From: Candidatus Obscuribacterales bacterium
Lineage (GTDB): Bacteria; Cyanobacteriota; Vampirovibrionia; Obscuribacterales; Obscuribacteraceae
Reading direction: 5' to 3'
Assembly: GCA_019745505.1 (NCBI GenBank)
Contig: JAIETE010000209.1
Span: 1 to 40,979 of the forward strand
DNA length: 40,979 bases
The notes beneath the pieces were generated by a model. The model saw only the letters and a list, made by a program, of their open reading frames with translations. It ran no database searches and was not told the origin of the DNA. The position numbers and the translations under genes are program-made. Below, piece after piece: positions 25,232-31,767 of this stretch (the stretch's first letter is position 1; every line of letters starts with the position of its first letter).

Positions 25232-25990
25232 ATGATTTATCGCGGTGATAATACAGGACACATTGCGCCCACAGCGGCCGAGCACTCGCATCTGAACCTT
25301 CTTAGCCTCTTGAATCTATCGGACCTTCAGGCAGATGATACTGCTGGCAGGCACGGACTTGGGATGGTGGAAGGACCGGACCGGGCGAGTTTGTCATCAG
25401 CCAGGAAATCTTACGAACTCTTCCAATCGAATTACTGTCGACTGCAAGAAAATGGTATTACTGCCGATACTATTCGCGCCATCATGCAAGTGGAGATGAA
25501 CGACTACGGCATAGAAGACAAGGTTCAAGATCGCGCCGTATGCAGCAGATACGCGAAAATGGTTTTGAATGAACACAGTTCTGTTGGTCCGGCACAAATA
25601 CAGTTGCGGAATTTTGAAGAACTAAAGGCAAAGTTTCCGACCGAGCTCGGGAATTACAATCGCTGCGATCTCGTAAATCAAGACGTAGCCGCGCTCTTTA
25701 TTGCTGCATACCTTACTAAAAAGGTTATGGACTTCGAAAATGGCAACTTTGTTATGGAAACGAAGGTGAATGACAAATTCAAGAGCATTGAGATAGAAAG
25801 CGTCAAACAATTTTGGCAAAGAGGAGGTGAAGATCGTGCCCGAGCATTGATTCTGTCCTTCAATCCGAGACTGGGAGGCTTTACGCACGAATTCAATCAC
25901 GACGGTGCCGAGTACTTGCGTAAGGTGCGCGCCGAGATGGGCATCGAGACCACTGTAACAGTGATTTCATTACCGAAGAAGAGGAAATGA
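25232..25990 (+). CDS. Lysozyme/transglycosylase-like protein (putative)
   Basis: 252 residues. The middle resembles a lysozyme-like fold: a helix with a likely catalytic Glu88 (IRAIMQVEMNDYG), then SSVGPAQIQLRNFEELKAKFP, reminiscent of the 'S.G..QI' motif of goose-type lysozymes and lytic transglycosylases. Later there is a helix of the form LVNQDVAALFIAAYLTKKV. If correct, it would cleave peptidoglycan, its own or a rival's. No N-terminal signal peptide is visible, so release would need another route. GGGGGA lies about 7 nt before ATG 25232. It is cotranscribed with the 23962 gene and ends before a strong hairpin. The fold assignment is by eye and moderate. Confidence 0.7.
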   Translation: MIYRGDNTGHIAPTAAEHSHLNLLSLLNLSDLQADDTAGRHGLGMVEGPDRASLSSARKSYELFQSNYCRLQENGITADTIRAIMQVEMNDYGIEDKVQDRAVCSRYAKMVLNEHSSVGPAQIQLRNFEELKAKFPTELGNYNRCDLVNQDVAALFIAAYLTKKVMDFENGNFVMETKVNDKFKSIEIESVKQFWQRGGEDRARALILSFNPRLGGFTHEFNHDGAEYLRKVRAEMGIETTVTVISLPKKRK

Positions 25991-26040
25991 CTGTAATTCC
26001 GGCTCAGAAGAATTGACCTTCTCAAAATAGTCCTAAACAG

Positions 26041-26064
26041 AAAGGAGGCATGATTGCCTCCTTT
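26041..26064. terminator. Bidirectional terminator
   Basis: AAAGGAGGC (26041-26049) pairs perfectly with GCCTCCTTT (26056-26064), 6-nt loop. It lies between the stops of the convergent genes at 25990 (+) and 26089 (-). Confidence 0.82.
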
Positions 26065-26088
26065 CGCTTCTGTTGAAATCTCGCTGCT

Positions 26089-26349
26089 CTAGTCTAATGG
26101 ATGAACGCCGCCCCATCGATCGCAGAACCAAGCCGCAGTATTAGTTATGGTGACGACAAAATCGGCATGTCGTCGCAGCGTGGTTCCGTTGGGATATTTC
26201 ACTGCCACGATCACCCCTTTTTCATTTGTTTCTGCCAGAAATCCGGACGTTACTGCATTTGCATTCACATCTACGCCATACGCGCTGATATTCATTGGAT
26301 GTCCAGGGGGTGAAACACTTTGAACAGACGAATTGAAAAATGCGTGCAT
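26089..26349 (-). CDS. Small hypothetical protein (86 residues) with its own regulated promoter
   Basis: 86 residues: MHAFFNSSVQS, then a probable beta-rich core (MNISAYGVDVNANAVTSGF, KGVIVAVKYPNGTTLRRHA, DFVVTITNTAAWFCDRWGG). No signal peptide and no family recognised. Two signals support it as real: AGGTGGA lies about 9 nt before ATG 26349, and upstream on the same strand lies a promoter with TGACTTAAGTCA and TAATAT at the exact 59-nt offset seen elsewhere. It converges on the lysozyme-like gene at a shared terminator. Confidence 0.68.
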   Translation of the reverse strand: MHAFFNSSVQSVSPPGHPMNISAYGVDVNANAVTSGFLAETNEKGVIVAVKYPNGTTLRRHADFVVTITNTAAWFCDRWGGVHPLD

Positions 26350-26408
26350 GAAGGAAGTCCACCTATAGAAGCTGTTTCAGTTGATTCAACTTGTGTGTGT
26401 TTGTCTGG

Positions 26409-26473
26409 ATATTAAGTTGAAGAGAGAAATAAATGCAGTCACCAAAGTGAGCCAGTCTGCGTGACTTAAGTCA
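26409..26473 (-). promoter_or_regulatory. Two-site operator promoter, 59-nt class (minus strand)
   Basis: On the minus strand, perfect TGACTTAAGTCA starts at 26473. TCACTTTGGTGA (six of eight fixed positions) starts 23 bp later at 26450, and TAATAT starts at 26414, 59 and 36 nt from the two sites. The predicted leader to ATG 26349 is about 53 nt. Confidence 0.72.
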
Positions 26474-26491
26474 TGCGATTTCCTGTCCTTC

Positions 26492-26555
26492 CCACTCAAG
26501 TCATGTTCCAAAGTATTTTTTCCAGACCTACCAGAGGGGCGAAATAGCCTAGAAT
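26492..26555 (+). promoter_or_regulatory. Half-site operator and -10 for the lipoprotein gene
   Basis: CCACTCAAGTCA (26492-26503) keeps the right half GTCA, followed by TG as in most copies. TAGAAT begins at 26550, 58 nt after the site start. It shares the divergent region with the perfect site at 26462. If TAGAAT is the -10, transcription would begin near 26562, just inside the ATG at 26559. Confidence 0.45.
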
Positions 26556-26558
26556 TAG

Positions 26559-27182
26559 ATGAATATCGAAGCCAGACTATCGCTCTTTGATCGCGAGTTT
26601 TCCGTTTTGAAAGTTTTGCCGAAGCATATACATCTCTTAGCGACCTTTTGCCTGGCGCTCTCCCTCGGTAGCTGTACTACAGACCCGACTGGGCGCGAAG
26701 TTGAAACTAAGGCTTCGGCTGAAGAGCTTTTGATGAAAGGACAACAATACAAGCAGGCCGGAAGGATTGAACTTTCCCGCAAATGCTTGCTCGCTGCTAT
26801 CAAAACGGATGAGAACAGCCATGCTGCAAAACTGGCAACACAGTATTTGAAGTTCAATTTGCCAAAAGAGCCGATCACAATCGAAGCCGAACAGCGCAAT
26901 ATAATTGCCCACAACCAGGCAAAGAGCGGTGACATTAAGGCAGCCAAGAACACTTTTGCCAACCTTATTAAGGACTATCCCAATTTCGAATGGCCGTACG
27001 CAAATCTGGCAGCACTCTATGCCAAAGAGCACGATTTGGAAGAAGCGGAAACTCTTTTGAGAAAAGCACTCAGCATTAATCCGGACTACGCAAATGCCCG
27101 GGGAATGCTGGTGAAATTGGAAAGCCTGAGACGCGAGGCAAAAAAAGAGCAGAACCTCAAAGAGCAAATACAGCCGGACTGA
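26559..27182 (+). CDS. TPR-repeat lipoprotein
   Basis: 207 residues from ATG 26559. A hydrophobic segment ends in a lipobox LGSC, so the mature protein is probably lipid-anchored and faces the periplasm. Residues after it form TPR-like helix pairs, clearest in the final repeat (PYANLAALYAKEHDLEEAETLLRKALSINPDYANARGML). TPRs mediate protein contacts; the partner is unknown. Start is doubtful: from ATG 26559 the signal peptide has an unusually long acidic lead, there is no ribosome-binding site, and the predicted transcript may begin after it. TTG 26607 (MKVLPKHIHLL...) would give a classic 23-residue lipoprotein signal. The tail is Lys/Glu/Gln-rich. Confidence 0.85.
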   Translation: MNIEARLSLFDREFSVLKVLPKHIHLLATFCLALSLGSCTTDPTGREVETKASAEELLMKGQQYKQAGRIELSRKCLLAAIKTDENSHAAKLATQYLKFNLPKEPITIEAEQRNIIAHNQAKSGDIKAAKNTFANLIKDYPNFEWPYANLAALYAKEHDLEEAETLLRKALSINPDYANARGMLVKLESLRREAKKEQNLKEQIQPD

Positions 27183-27226
27183 CGGGGCGTTCAATCACGA
27201 TTTAATAGCATGCAGTCGGGATGACA

Positions 27227-27291
27227 TTACCAAAGTCATGCCTGCCTCATGACGGCGGGCAGATTTCGTCTCCAAGCCGAGCGGCTATCTT
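27227..27291 (+). promoter_or_regulatory. Two-site operator promoter for the secreted pair
   Basis: TTACCAAAGTCA (27227-27238, seven of eight positions) is followed by TGACGGCGGGCA (27250-27261, seven of eight), 23 bp later, and TATCTT begins at 27286, again 59 and 36 nt from the two sites. The stretch between sites (ATGCCTGCCTCATGAC) is nearly identical to that at 23844 (ATGCTTGCCTGATGAC). Confidence 0.68.
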
Positions 27292-27333
27292 ACGGATACG
27301 CAACCCCACCCCCTCGCGAAGATATTCAGCAAA

Positions 27334-28002
27334 ATGGAAAGTCTGTTTCATAGAAATATTCTCTCTGCTACAACCATCTTGGCTTTCGTAGCAACCTTAC
27401 CAGCTGCCGCGCAGCAATTCGACCTGAGCGGTCTGGATAGCTTTCAGACTAAAGGCGCTGTAGCACAATCGTCCGGCAATCGAGGCAGCAGCGCCAACAA
27501 TACTCGACCTACAGGTCAGGGCGCTCGCGCCGATCGTTATCTTCACGACTACCGCAATACGACAAAGACGCAAACGCCTGGTGGTTTGATGCAAACAGCG
27601 CTCAATCCTGCGCGCTGGACGGTCCTGGGCGGGATTTTTGGATATGAAGACGGTGGCATGGGTGCAGATCGTGATGGCGATTGGACCCAGCCCTACACCC
27701 CCGTGCAGACGCCGCCCAATTATGGAACGCCTTCTCCAGGTACTAACCCACAAGATTCTCAGAACAATCCTGAAGATGGTCAAGAACCGCAACAGCAATT
27801 GCTGCATGATGGCACGCCCTACGAAGGACAGATGACGATCAGTGATTGCGGTGGTTACATCGGTTATGTACCCAACGACTTTCAAGGTTCGATGGAAGAC
27901 TGGTGGCACAGCCCTTACTGTGCTTACCAAATTACGGCCGCACGTCCAACTAACGTCCACTACCAGAGTTGGGTCAGCCAGGGCTCACCGACGCTGTTCT
28001 AA
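27334..28002 (+). CDS. Secreted Gln/Gly/Pro-rich protein, unknown
   Basis: 222 residues with a Sec signal peptide (cut near PAAAQQ) and a low-complexity mature part rich in Gln, Asn, Gly, Pro and Thr. A Pro/Thr/Asn/Gln region spans about residues 125-155. It ends in an aromatic, Cys-containing segment (SDCGGYIGYVPNDFQGSMEDWWHSPYC) whose two cysteines could form a disulfide. No enzyme motif. The AQQ start and Ser/Gly-rich lead recall the 13867 protein. ATG 27334 follows a weak GAAGA; the predicted leader is under 40 nt. It forms an operon with 28043 (40 bp gap). Confidence 0.83.
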   Translation: MESLFHRNILSATTILAFVATLPAAAQQFDLSGLDSFQTKGAVAQSSGNRGSSANNTRPTGQGARADRYLHDYRNTTKTQTPGGLMQTALNPARWTVLGGIFGYEDGGMGADRDGDWTQPYTPVQTPPNYGTPSPGTNPQDSQNNPEDGQEPQQQLLHDGTPYEGQMTISDCGGYIGYVPNDFQGSMEDWWHSPYCAYQITAARPTNVHYQSWVSQGSPTLF

Positions 28003-28042
28003 TCGACGCAACGGTCACCCACAGAGTTATGGAGAACAGGCA

Positions 28043-28729
28043 ATGAACAAAGGTATCATCTCATTTGCAGCCGCGACCCTGGCTATGCTCTCTGTCCAAG
28101 TATTGCCGGCTGAAGCTCAGGCTAATCAGCGCATTGCCAGAGCCTTGCCGCCGGTTCAGAGCACTATCAATATGGGTGTTCGGATGATCCCTGCCCGCAG
28201 AGCCAACCAGGGCGGAATGCGTAATGGACTGCCGCCCACAAACATGGACAGTTTCGTGTATGAATCCGGTGCAAAAGCGTGGCACATTTACGGTGATGAG
28301 GGAGTTTACTCGATTCCTCCCTTCATGGAATTCAGCAAAGAGCACCGCATAGAAGCGGGGATTAATGGACGCCGTCGCAGAGGACTGACGACCGGACACG
28401 GCAGTCATTTGCCTGATGCCTGGGGCGGAGATGAGTTTGTTGATGGACCGGAATGGAGTGACTCCGGAGCCGGTGGGACTCGTTCACAATACCAGCCCTT
28501 CGAAGCCGTGCAAGAATCTCCCGTAAGCGACGTGTACAGAACGCCTCCTTTCATCAATGAAGAATTGGCTAAGAAGACGGTTGCTGATTCAATCGAGCAG
28601 ATGCCGAAGCAAGATAACTTGAAGAACACAGTGCAAGAAATGGCGCAAGATTCTCAGCAAGCACTATTTGGTCGTCAGTTGGGCCGACGCACCCCTCCTA
28701 CTCAACAGAGCGCATTCAACTGGCCGTAA
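28043..28729 (+). CDS. Secreted hypothetical protein, operon partner
   Basis: 228 residues. Sec signal peptide (MNKGIISFAAATLAML, cut near AEA-QA), then an Arg/Gly/Pro-rich mature protein with RRRRGLTTGHGSHLPDAWGG in the middle and a Gln-rich end. No membrane helix beyond the signal and no catalytic motif. ATG 28043 is chosen over longer in-frame starts because it opens the signal peptide and has GGAGAACAGG just upstream. The two exported proteins of this operon may act together outside the cell (inference from context only). Confidence 0.83.
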   Translation: MNKGIISFAAATLAMLSVQVLPAEAQANQRIARALPPVQSTINMGVRMIPARRANQGGMRNGLPPTNMDSFVYESGAKAWHIYGDEGVYSIPPFMEFSKEHRIEAGINGRRRRGLTTGHGSHLPDAWGGDEFVDGPEWSDSGAGGTRSQYQPFEAVQESPVSDVYRTPPFINEELAKKTVADSIEQMPKQDNLKNTVQEMAQDSQQALFGRQLGRRTPPTQQSAFNWP

Positions 28730-28815
28730 AATTGACCGGAAGCGCGATACCACTTTCAGTACCATATGGTTTTAGAAGGAATGTTGGCAGCATGACCTAA
28801 ATAACAAGTTTCTAG

Positions 28816-28881
28816 TGACTGAAGTCAGATGCAATGAGATGCTGACCGCACTATCCTAATAGATAAGCAATTCGCTAATAG
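28816..28881 (+). promoter_or_regulatory. Operator with candidate -10 elements, no gene directly behind it
   Basis: Perfect TGACTGAAGTCA (28816-28827). TATCCT begins 36 nt after the site start (28852) and TAATAG 60 nt after it (28876), so either known spacing could apply. The next ATG with a ribosome-binding site is about 300 bp away, but a hairpin follows at 28898. Confidence 0.55.
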
Positions 28882-28897
28882 TTTAAATCGGGGGCAG

Positions 28898-28935
28898 GTC
28901 TGGAGTGAACACTCCAGACTTGCTGGGGTTTTAGG
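28898..28935 (+). ncRNA. Possible small RNA or leader hairpin
   Basis: GTCTGGAGT (28898-28906) pairs perfectly with ACTCCAGAC (28911-28919) around the loop GAAC; a G-rich stretch with TTTT at about 28929-28932 follows. It starts just 17 nt after the TAATAG candidate -10 at 28876. It could be a short regulated RNA or part of the 5' leader of the 29180 gene. The rest of 28730-29179 holds only the operators at 28816 and 29033. Confidence 0.35.
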
Positions 28936-29032
28936 GGTATTTGCACGGCTAAGTCCATTCCGTTTTTGCACGTTCTCGATCTGCCCTCGCGCTAGTACCA
29001 ATGCCGAGCTTCGTATTTACAACATTTGATGA

Positions 29033-29073
29033 TGACGAAAGTCACTTCGCTGCAAGTGAGAGATCGGTAATGT
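29033..29073 (+). promoter_or_regulatory. Operator and -10-like element upstream of the 29180 gene
   Basis: TGACGAAAGTCA (29033-29044), identical to the copy at 13746. TAATGT begins at 29068, 35 nt from the site start, one base off the usual 36. Confidence 0.55.
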
Positions 29074-29179
29074 ATTGATACCGGCTGCTGGCAGCGTGTG
29101 TCTTGCACGATGCGCCCCAAAATGAATGCAGCAAATCAGCAAAGAAATTGAAAAATCTTCGAAGAAAGAGGACAAGGAA

Positions 29180-29623
29180 ATGTATGAAACCAGAACAATG
29201 TCCGATTGTCGGACCCTTAAACTAATCGACTCGGTCGGTTCGTTAGCTCGGGGTCGCATAAGGCTTTTAAACACACAAACATTGCAAGGCGCGAACGAAA
29301 CAGAAGAGCAGTATTTGCAAGCTTTGCACGCTCATATCAGCGAATTCGGATACTACACCTTTGAGGTTCTATGCCAGATTATTAGACTGGCTCACCTGTA
29401 TGCATGCAAGTCACGCTTCGCCGAATTCGAAAATGCGCTCAATGAAGCTGAGCGCATCTATATGTGCCTCGCCCAAGAACCTGATTCCGGTCTTCTCGTT
29501 GATCTCTTGATTGGGCTCAATTGGCAGCTGTGCACTATCGGTCGCGGCAAGGAAGCACGGCGAGTCAACACCTTAGTCGCGCAGATAAAGATGCTTGATC
29601 AAGAGGCGGCTGCCGCCAGCTAA
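29180..29623 (+). CDS. Helical, TPR-like hypothetical protein
   Basis: About 147 residues, all-helical and soluble. Pairs of helices such as VLCQIIRLAHLYACKSRFAE, FENALNEAERIYMCLAQE and DLLIGLNWQLCTIGRGKEA follow a TPR-like rhythm without a strict consensus. ATG 29180 is preferred: GAGG lies 7 nt upstream, while ATG 29126, which adds 18 Lys/Glu-rich residues, has no ribosome-binding site. The MocR-type regulator starts 38 nt after its stop on the same strand, so the two likely share a transcript. Confidence 0.72.
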   Translation: MYETRTMSDCRTLKLIDSVGSLARGRIRLLNTQTLQGANETEEQYLQALHAHISEFGYYTFEVLCQIIRLAHLYACKSRFAEFENALNEAERIYMCLAQEPDSGLLVDLLIGLNWQLCTIGRGKEARRVNTLVAQIKMLDQEAAAAS

Positions 29624-29661
29624 AAGCGATATTTCCCTGCGCTCCTTTGTGAGGACGGACA

Positions 29662-31278
29662 ATGAACATTCCATTTGAAATTCAACGCGTTGGCGCAGTG
29701 CCCATGCATCTACAATTGAGAGACCAGATCATCGCTGCAATCGAGGAAGGCCGGCTGACACCAGGGCAAAGAATGCCTTCGACACGAGTGCTTTCAAACG
29801 AATTGAAGGTATCGCGAGTAGTCGTCGTGCAATGCTATGAAGCTTTGACTTCAATGGGATTCATCGTAACGGCAACTGGTTCGGGCAGCTACGTGCGCCG
29901 CGTTCCAGTCAAGACTCGGATAGAGACTGCTCCGTTGATGCAACCCGTAGAACAATCAGAACAATATGTGGGCTCGTCGCATCATTCACCTTCCACCCAA
30001 TTTGCACAAGCGCTGAGACAATGCACTTACATTGATACAGGCGCTGTCGACATGAGCGAGTTGAATTATGGAGCAGCATCAGCCGAACACCTGCCGTCGA
30101 AAATTTGGCGAAAGATCATGCTCAATCTGCTCTTGAAAAATGGAGACTCGATTGAATTTGACAGCCATCCACTGGGTTCCGGCAAGCTAAGGGAAAGCAT
30201 TTGCGGATACATTCGCCGTGCCAGGGGTGTCAACTGTTCGCCATCTCAAATAGCATTATTTTCCTCGTCTCAAATGTCTCTTTCAATCTTGTTCCGGCTT
30301 CTACTTGATGAAGGCGACTATGTTGCCGTCGAAAACCCAGGCTTTGGACATGCCAGGAAGCTTGTCGCTTGCTGCGGTGCGGAATTGCTGCCAATCGACA
30401 TAGATGACGAGGGCATAAGTGTTGATCAACTAAGACAGTCAGATGTTGTGCCAAAGATAGTCTACGTTACCCCTTCGCATCACGATCCTTCTGGGGTGGT
30501 CATGTCGGTTAAACGCCGCCATGAGCTTTTGGAATGGGCAGTGGAAAAGAATGTCCTGATTATCGAAGACGACTACGACTCAGAGTACCGATACCATGGA
30601 CAACGACTGCCTTCGATTCAGTCCTTGGATACTCACGGGCGCGTTATCTATCTTGCCAATTTCTGGAAGGTTCTCTTTCCGTATGTGACCATGGGCTATC
30701 TGATTCTTCCACCGCATCTGGTCGGCGCCGTGGCGCAAGCAAAATCGTGCATCGACAGAGCGATGCCGTCTCTCGAACAGCAGGTGCTCTCGAAATTCAT
30801 TTCCTCCGGAGCGCTGGAACGACATATTCATAAAGCAAAACAGGCTTATATAGTGCTGCGACAAGAGCTTCTTTTTAGCCTTACACGAAATTTCGCAAAG
30901 AAGGTCCAATTGGCTAAGGAAAGCTCCGGAATGCACATTCTTTTCAGTATTGACAGCGAAGTTACGGAGGCAGAAATCATAAAACTGGCGCACAATGCCG
31001 GCATATCACTTGTAACCACAAGAAATTTCTACTTCAGGAAAGCCAAAGAAAGAGAGTTTCTGATTTCATTCGCCAGGCTGAAGAAAGGAGAAATTGCACC
31101 AAGGATGTTCATGTTTGCAGCATCTCTCAAGCAAGCGGAGCAAGCATTGCTAGGTGATCAGTTAGCAAAAAAAGTACAGCAGGCACAAAGCGCAATCTTT
31201 TCGAAAATATGCACCCCGGCGATCAGCGCAACGGCAACGATGCCCTTGTTGCACCAGTCTTCAACAGTCTGCATATGA
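29662..31278 (+). CDS. MocR-type transcription regulator (GntR HTH + aminotransferase fold)
   Basis: 538 residues. The N-terminal GntR winged helix (about 12-80: LQLRDQIIAAIEEGRLTPGQ, PSTRVLSNELKVSR, GSGSYVRR) binds DNA. The rest is a fold-type I aminotransferase-like domain that binds PLP and senses a metabolite. Seen are the glycine region GSGKLRESICGYIRRARGV, NPGFGHARKL, the Asp of IEDDYDSEYRY, and the Schiff-base Lys in YLANFWKVLFP, so PLP binding should be intact. MocR proteins control vitamin B6, GABA, taurine or related genes; the target here is unknown, as no pdx gene is near. ATG 29662 follows GAGGACGGA. Its stop overlaps the operator at 31276. Confidence 0.92.
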   Translation: MNIPFEIQRVGAVPMHLQLRDQIIAAIEEGRLTPGQRMPSTRVLSNELKVSRVVVVQCYEALTSMGFIVTATGSGSYVRRVPVKTRIETAPLMQPVEQSEQYVGSSHHSPSTQFAQALRQCTYIDTGAVDMSELNYGAASAEHLPSKIWRKIMLNLLLKNGDSIEFDSHPLGSGKLRESICGYIRRARGVNCSPSQIALFSSSQMSLSILFRLLLDEGDYVAVENPGFGHARKLVACCGAELLPIDIDDEGISVDQLRQSDVVPKIVYVTPSHHDPSGVVMSVKRRHELLEWAVEKNVLIIEDDYDSEYRYHGQRLPSIQSLDTHGRVIYLANFWKVLFPYVTMGYLILPPHLVGAVAQAKSCIDRAMPSLEQQVLSKFISSGALERHIHKAKQAYIVLRQELLFSLTRNFAKKVQLAKESSGMHILFSIDSEVTEAEIIKLAHNAGISLVTTRNFYFRKAKEREFLISFARLKKGEIAPRMFMFAASLKQAEQALLGDQLAKKVQQAQSAIFSKICTPAISATATMPLLHQSSTVCI

Positions 31279-31340
31279 CATTCGTCATGTCGCAGACCCA
31301 ACTACAGATACTTGGTAAAGTCAGTCCAGTCTTGCAATAT
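31276..31340 (+). promoter_or_regulatory. Operator promoter, 59-nt class, overlapping a stop codon
   Basis: TGACATTCGTCA (31276-31287) begins with the TGA stop of the MocR gene. CAATAT begins at 31335, exactly 59 nt after the site start, with TTGGTA 17 nt before it as a -35 candidate. The second site at +23 is barely recognisable. CAATAT-ATCT-ATATTG (31335-31350) is itself an inverted repeat across the predicted start. Confidence 0.6.
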
Positions 31341-31377
31341 ATCTATATTGGCAGCGCCGGACAAAGGAGATAGCAAA

Positions 31378-31704
31378 ATGACGGAGTGTCACTGGTCCGC
31401 ACGCGAGATTGTGGACAAGATAAACAAAGACGAGAAAAATGATGCGAAGGGCATGCTTCAGTCCGAAATGAATAAGATGACACCAGACGAATTTCGACGC
31501 CTGGTTGAAGAGATGGTCAGGCTCACGAAAAATGACAACAACGAATGGAATGACGTTGAATTTACGGTAGACGGTAAAAACGAGATTAAAGCCGTGTCCG
31601 TAAACGACAGCTATTTCGTTGATACACAGCTTGCCCGAAAAGGAGCACCGACTCCCCTGCACTTCGTCTTGTCGCTAAATCACGATTGCACTATCAACAA
31701 GTAA
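31378..31704 (+). CDS. Small hypothetical protein (108 residues)
   Basis: 108 residues, soluble and very charged. The N-terminal half is helical (ECHWSAREIVDKINKDEK, TPDEFRRLVEEMVRLTK); the second half looks like beta structure (VEFTVDGKNEIKAVSVNDSYFVDTQ) ending HFVLSLNHDCTINK. No family recognised. AAAGGAGA lies 7 nt before ATG 31378. It has its own operator promoter (31276) and its own terminator (31732), so it is probably a single-gene unit of the proposed regulon. Confidence 0.78.
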   Translation: MTECHWSAREIVDKINKDEKNDAKGMLQSEMNKMTPDEFRRLVEEMVRLTKNDNNEWNDVEFTVDGKNEIKAVSVNDSYFVDTQLARKGAPTPLHFVLSLNHDCTINK

Positions 31705-31731
31705 GAGAAGATCGCTTCAGGCAGATCAATC

Positions 31732-31765
31732 AAGACGGACAGTCCTTTGGACTGTCCGTCTTTCG
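31732..31765 (+). terminator. Strong hairpin between convergent genes
   Basis: AAGACGGACAGTCC (31732-31745) pairs perfectly with GGACTGTCCGTCTT (31749-31762), 14 bp around a 3-nt loop, ending in TTT. It lies between the stops at 31704 (+) and 31768 (-). Confidence 0.88.
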
Positions 31766-31767
31766 GT

